The position numbers and the translations under genes are program-made. A DNA stretch of 64,000 nt from Bacteroides faecium (GTDB taxonomy: Bacteria > Bacteroidota > Bacteroidia > Bacteroidales > Bacteroidaceae). Numbering within the stretch: the first letter of the stretch is position 1; each line of letters opens with the position of its first letter. Of this stretch, positions 60,448 to 64,000 are shown one piece after another. Below the pieces are notes generated by a model, which was given only the letters and a program-made list of their open reading frames with translations, made no database searches and was not told where the DNA came from. The DNA lies in NCBI RefSeq assembly GCF_012113595.1, contig NZ_CP050831.1:5084001-5148000 (forward strand), written 5' to 3'.

Positions 60448-61470
60448 TCAACGCGAGTTCTTTAAAAAGGCTTCGTCCGCCACACGCATCGAATCAGCGA
60501 TACGGTCACACCATGAGTCAAATTCCAAATCGGGTGTCTGAGTTTCGGGATGAGCAAGCATAAATTGCACGGCTTGCCGCAAACCGTCCGCCATTGATAT
60601 ATTACAGACAAAATCCGGGACAAGTCTCTTTATCTTCGAATTGTCAAAAACAACAGTAGAGGCTTTGTCTCCTAAGAGTTCGCCTTTAAAATCGTAGTTT
60701 TCTCCATGTCTGGCGAGGAAATCGGAAGGGATGTGCAATGCGTTCAAAGGTTTTCCCAATGCATCGGCAATCGTTTGGTAAATCTGATTCCAAGTCATAC
60801 TTTCATCGGTAGTGATATGAAAGGCATTTCCTATGGCGTGAGGATTCGCCATCAATCCTACATATCCTTTGGCAAAGTCCTTGGAGTGTGTCAATGTCCA
60901 CAGAGAAGTCCCGTCACCGGGAATAATCACAGGTTTCCCGTCGAGGATACGTTTCAAAATTTGCCAGTTACCCTTACTTCCATGCACACAGACAGGCGGT
61001 TTTGTGCCGTTATAGGTGTGGCTGGGACGGACAATAGTTACCGGAAATCCATCTGCCCGATAAGCGGACATCAACACTTCTTCCGCTTCTATCTTATTTC
61101 GTGAATATTGCCAATAGGGATTCGATAAAGGAGTGCTTTCCGTTATGCGATAATCAGCCAATGGTTTCTGATAAGCAGAGGCGCTGCTGATAAAGATATA
61201 TTGCTTTGTCTTATTCCGAAACAGGCGGATATCACGCTGAACGTCTTCTGCCGTATAGCCAATGAACTGGGCAACTACATCGTAATTTTCATTTGCAATG
61301 GCTTTTGCCACGGCTTCTTCGTCATTTATATCTGCAATGATACTGCGGGTTCCTTCAGGCACCTTTTTCGAACCACGATTGAGAAGGGTAATCTCCCACC
61401 CTCTCTGTTGCGCCAACGCAACGACGTCGGTACTAATCGTACCCGTTCCACCAATGAATAATGCTTTCAT
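60448..61470 (-). CDS. NAD-dependent epimerase/dehydratase family protein
   Basis: The 340-residue extended SDR has the Rossmann motif FIGGTGTISTDVVALA (about 5-20) and the catalytic YSRNK (about 123-127). A C-terminal substrate part covers about 200-320. The family acts on nucleotide sugars or isoflavone-like substrates. Its promoter faces a divergent AraC gene. It is outside the CPS locus, so a capsule role is not implied. Confidence 0.8.
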   Translation of the reverse strand: MKALFIGGTGTISTDVVALAQQRGWEITLLNRGSKKVPEGTRSIIADINDEEAVAKAIANENYDVVAQFIGYTAEDVQRDIRLFRNKTKQYIFISSASAYQKPLADYRITESTPLSNPYWQYSRNKIEAEEVLMSAYRADGFPVTIVRPSHTYNGTKPPVCVHGSKGNWQILKRILDGKPVIIPGDGTSLWTLTHSKDFAKGYVGLMANPHAIGNAFHITTDESMTWNQIYQTIADALGKPLNALHIPSDFLARHGENYDFKGELLGDKASTVVFDNSKIKRLVPDFVCNISMADGLRQAVQFMLAHPETQTPDLEFDSWCDRIADSMRVADEAFLKNSR

Positions 61471-61496
61471 AAAAGTTGGTATTTAAATTCTTGGAA

Positions 61497-61528
61497 CAAA
61501 GATATTAATTCTGCCATTCACTGCCAAG
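61497..61528 (-). promoter_or_regulatory. Promoter of the epimerase gene
   Basis: On the minus strand CTTG (61528-61525), a 20-base spacer and TATCTTTG (61504-61497) fit the -33/-7 consensus with one mismatch. It diverges from the AraC promoter at 61608. Confidence 0.55.
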
Positions 61529-61607
61529 GTTGTATATAAATTACTGAATCTTGTACCTATATTACTGATTTGCAAATGGGATATAGGGAAGATGTTCTGA
61601 AATGTTT

Positions 61608-61615
61608 TATCTTTG
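61608..61615 (+). promoter_or_regulatory. -7 element of the first AraC paralogue
   Basis: TATCTTTG matches the consensus 24 bases before the ATG at 61640. A TTG start at 61613 would lie inside it. Confidence 0.6.
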
Positions 61616-61639
61616 CCTTCAGATAAAACTGTAAGCCGT

Positions 61640-62542
61640 ATGGATGAAATTACCAGAATTGAAACTATTGACCAGTACGACCAACTGTTCGGACTGGAGA
61701 CTTTGCACCCTTTGGTCAATGTGATTGACTTTTCAAAAGCAACAAAAACAGTGGAATACTATCACATGAACATCGGATTCTACTCTCTGTTCCTGAAAGA
61801 CGCAAAATGCGGGGACCTAAAGTATGGTCGTAAATATTATGATTATCAGGAAGGGACGGTGGTTTGTATGGCTCCGGGACAAGTAATCGGAATAGATAAC
61901 CGGAAGCAGGCACCAGTACGTACCCAATCTATCGGTGTCTTGTTCCATCCTGACTTAATCCGGGGAACTTCTCTGGGACAGAATATCAAGAATTATTCTT
62001 TCTTTTCTTATGAGGTAAGCGAAGCCTTGCACTTGTCCGACCAGGAAAAGGAAATCGTAACGGACTGCATACATAAGATACAAATCGAACTGGAACATGC
62101 TATCGACAAACATAGCAAGCAGCTTATCGTGCGCAACATCGAACTGTTACTCGATTACTGTATGCGTTTCTATGAACGGCAGTTTATCACCCGCAACCAG
62201 GCAAATAAAGATATTATCGTAAGGTTCGAGCATTTGCTGGATGAATATTTCCAAGGGCAGGCGGCGATGACCGAAGGGCTGCCTTCCGTAAAATACTTTG
62301 CGGACAAGGTATGTCTTTCTCCCAATTACTTTGGTGACCTGATAAAAAAGGAGACGGGTAAGACTGCACAGGAGTATATCCAATGCAGAATCATTGAACT
62401 TGCCAAAGAGCGGATATTAGAAGGTACGCAAACGGTCAGCCAGATAGCCTATGAACTGGGATTCCAGTATCCCCAACATTTCAGCCGGCTCTTTAAGAAA
62501 CATGTCGGACATACCCCGAATGAATATAAGCAACTGAATTAA
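61640..62542 (+). CDS. AraC family transcriptional regulator (first of a tandem pair)
   Basis: The 300-residue protein has a cupin-like N-terminal sensor region (about 20-130) with KYGRKYYDYQEGTVV and a C-terminal AraC domain (about 200-300). The latter includes KYFADKVCLSPNYFGDLIKK and QIAYELGFQYPQHFSRLFKK. Start is the ATG at 61640. It is divergent from the epimerase gene, a natural target. The next gene is its paralogue. Confidence 0.87.
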   Translation: MDEITRIETIDQYDQLFGLETLHPLVNVIDFSKATKTVEYYHMNIGFYSLFLKDAKCGDLKYGRKYYDYQEGTVVCMAPGQVIGIDNRKQAPVRTQSIGVLFHPDLIRGTSLGQNIKNYSFFSYEVSEALHLSDQEKEIVTDCIHKIQIELEHAIDKHSKQLIVRNIELLLDYCMRFYERQFITRNQANKDIIVRFEHLLDEYFQGQAAMTEGLPSVKYFADKVCLSPNYFGDLIKKETGKTAQEYIQCRIIELAKERILEGTQTVSQIAYELGFQYPQHFSRLFKKHVGHTPNEYKQLN

Positions 62543-62577
62543 GACGTATATAATAGATACAGGAGAACGTTAACGTC

Positions 62578-63477
62578 ATGGGAGATAAAATACTCAAGAT
62601 AGGAACCGTGCATCAATGTAATTGTTGCCTGGGAAGCAAGACACTGCACCCGCTGGTCAGTGTCATTGACCTCTCAATGGCGGACTTATCTCCACATACG
62701 GACATTAAATTCGGATTTTATACACTTCTGTTGAGCGAATGTAAATGCGAAGCTTATACATACGGACATCAGTGCTATGATTTCTCGGACGGAACCCTCG
62801 TATGTCTGGCTCCGGGAGAATCAATCAGCATGAAAGAGAATAACAAGAGATTCCCTTCCAAAGGATGGATACTGGCTTTTCATCCCGACTTGATTTGCGG
62901 TACCCCTCTGGGGCTTAACATACACAATTATACGTTCTTCTCTTATCTTCCCGAAGAAGCGCTGCATATCTCGCAACGTGAAAAACAGATTATTCTGGAG
63001 TTTCTGGAGAAGATCAATCAAGAACTCCAACGCTGCATCGACCGGCATAGCAAGAAAATCATTTCAAAATACATTGAGCTGTTGCTGGATTATTGCATCC
63101 GTTTCTACGAACGGCAGTTCATCACACGCAATGAAGCTAATAAGAAGATTATCAAAGAATTTAATCGTCTGCTAGATACTCATATCAGTACGAAAGCTAT
63201 TCAGTCAATCGGTATGCTTTCCTATGAATATTGCGCTAAGTTCCTTCATTTATCACCTGCATATCTCAATGACCTGCTGATATATGAAACAGGGAAATCG
63301 TTCAATGAGTATATCCAGTTCAAACGTTTCGAGATTGCAAAAGACTGGTTGCAGAATACCGATAAACCACTTAATCAGATTGCAGAGGAACTGGGATTCT
63401 CTAATTCACATTATTTCAGCCGTCTGTTCAAAAAAATCACAGGCTGTTCGCCCAATGAATTCAGAGTACCCAATTGA
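62578..63477 (+). CDS. AraC family transcriptional regulator (second of a tandem pair)
   Basis: The 299-residue protein is similar throughout to the one encoded 36 bases upstream. Shared segments include KTLHPLVSVIDLS near the N-terminus and ELLLDYCIRFYERQFITRN before the DNA-binding domain. The C-terminal helices are SYEYCAKFLHLSPAYLNDLL and QIAEELGFSNSHYFSRLFKK. It has diverged in the sensor part (CNCCLGS and MKENNKRF), so it may sense another ligand. No separate promoter was found, so co-transcription is likely. Confidence 0.87.
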   Translation: MGDKILKIGTVHQCNCCLGSKTLHPLVSVIDLSMADLSPHTDIKFGFYTLLLSECKCEAYTYGHQCYDFSDGTLVCLAPGESISMKENNKRFPSKGWILAFHPDLICGTPLGLNIHNYTFFSYLPEEALHISQREKQIILEFLEKINQELQRCIDRHSKKIISKYIELLLDYCIRFYERQFITRNEANKKIIKEFNRLLDTHISTKAIQSIGMLSYEYCAKFLHLSPAYLNDLLIYETGKSFNEYIQFKRFEIAKDWLQNTDKPLNQIAEELGFSNSHYFSRLFKKITGCSPNEFRVPN

Positions 63478-63619
63478 TGATGTTTATCAAACGGGGATTC
63501 CCATCCCCAATAAAGTATTATTAAAGCATTGCGAAACGAGAAAAAAGTCTTAATAAAATTTGAATTGAAATATCAAATTCTTAATCTATATTATGAAACA
63601 TACTTTTTTTCTTGGATTA

Positions 63620-63650
63620 TTTGCAGATTTCGCAAAAGTGCGTACCTTTG
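63620..63650 (+). promoter_or_regulatory. Consensus promoter of a short transcript
   Basis: TTTG (63620-63623), a 19-base spacer and TACCTTTG (63643-63650) match the Bacteroides promoter exactly. A terminator follows about 45 bases downstream. Confidence 0.75.
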
Positions 63651-63693
63651 CAATGTGTTTTTCATAGTATTAGATTTAAGGTTAACAAAGGTT

Positions 63694-63718
63694 GGAGCAA
63701 GGCGTTGCTCCTTTTTTT
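63694..63718 (+). terminator. Terminator of a short leader or small RNA
   Basis: GGAGCAA (63694-63700), the loop GGCG and TTGCTCC (63705-63711) form a 7-bp stem followed by seven T residues. With the promoter at 63620-63650 it would bound a transcript of about 60 bases. It may be an attenuator of the lipoprotein gene at 63864. The rest of the 63478-63863 gap holds a second -7-like TAACTTTG (63752-63759) and no gene. Confidence 0.8.
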
Positions 63719-63863
63719 ATGCCCAATAGTGAGAATTCCCCTAATTTTCAGTAACTTTGCAAAAGAGAGAGGTACTAAAGCTAATTTTTCTCTTGATAAG
63801 GAAAATCAAAAAGTTCTCTTTTTACGTTATATATAAAAAGAAAAATTTAATCCCCATAGAATC

Positions 63864-64000
63864 ATGGAGACAACTCACAAATATTTTCGACTGATACAAT
63901 CAGTTATCTTCATACTACTTCTTTCCTTCAGCATGAGTTCGTGTGAGAAAGAAGAACCGGTTTCCACTCCCCCGAGTACAAGACAAACAGATCCACCGGT
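63864..64000 (+). CDS. Lipoprotein, N-terminal part only
   Basis: The gene runs off the right edge of the window after 45 codons. It starts METTHKYFRLIQSVIFILLL and then SFSMSSC, where the Cys of the lipobox (about residue 27) would be lipidated. The following KEEPVSTPPSTRQTDPP is a flexible Ser/Thr/Pro linker. No domain is visible yet, so the function cannot be given. Confidence 0.7.
   Translation, partial: METTHKYFRLIQSVIFILLLSFSMSSCEKEEPVSTPPSTRQTDPP

Overview
The window comes from a gut Bacteroides chromosome; the species cannot be fixed from the sequence alone. Three things point to the genus. Many genes have TAnnTTTG-type -7 promoter elements. There is a capsular polysaccharide (CPS) operon headed by a UpxY antiterminator and an invertible promoter. 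The left end carries the HU-like, smalltalk and amidase genes usual in this genus. No rRNA, tRNA or CRISPR was seen.

Left edge (1-7047): a 30-residue smalltalk protein, an HU-like protein with a Gly/Asp-rich tail, an AAA-ATPase/PD-(D/E)XK protein, a decayed MNT-HepT toxin-antitoxin pair, a RelE/ParE-type pair, an N-acetylmuramoyl-L-alanine amidase, a WbuC-type cupin and an inactive IS66 element. Two pairs of direct repeats (143 bp and 64 bp) show that this end has been rearranged.

CPS operon (7071-40246, all minus strand, read right to left): upxY, a polytopic UDP-sugar 4,6-dehydratase, an export lipoprotein, a Wzc-type tyrosine kinase, and a degenerate mini-IS66. Then come an aminotransferase, a nucleotidyltransferase, a HAD phosphatase and a kinase/nucleotidyltransferase-like fusion, followed by the Wzx flippase. 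Next is an unusual block with a PP-loop ATPase, an SDR and two thiamine-diphosphate proteins, one of them lacking the PP domain. After that are a pyruvyltransferase-family protein, an acyltransferase, glycosyltransferases and the EpsG-like polymerase. A small acyl-carrier module follows (GNAT, deacetylase, ACP, SDR, KAS III). The operon ends with three more glycosyltransferases and a PglC/PglD/PglE-like set. Dehydratase plus PglE/PglD/PglC suggests that the repeat unit starts on an undecaprenyl-phosphate-linked bacillosamine-type sugar.

Switch (40268-41546): two 23-bp inverted repeats bound a 283-bp segment containing a consensus promoter, next to a tyrosine recombinase gene. As sequenced, the promoter points away from upxY, so the operon appears to be in the OFF state.

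Right part (41674-64000): three small genes of unknown role, then core genes: pyrB-pyrI, a flavin reductase, an outer-membrane barrel protein, glyA, fhs, and the aspT-aspD aspartate-alanine decarboxylation pair. These are followed by a TonB-receptor-like protein, an AraC regulator with a QueG-like iron-sulfur protein, a two-component system, a secreted protein, an NAD-dependent epimerase, two tandem AraC paralogues, a short promoter-terminator unit and the start of a lipoprotein gene.
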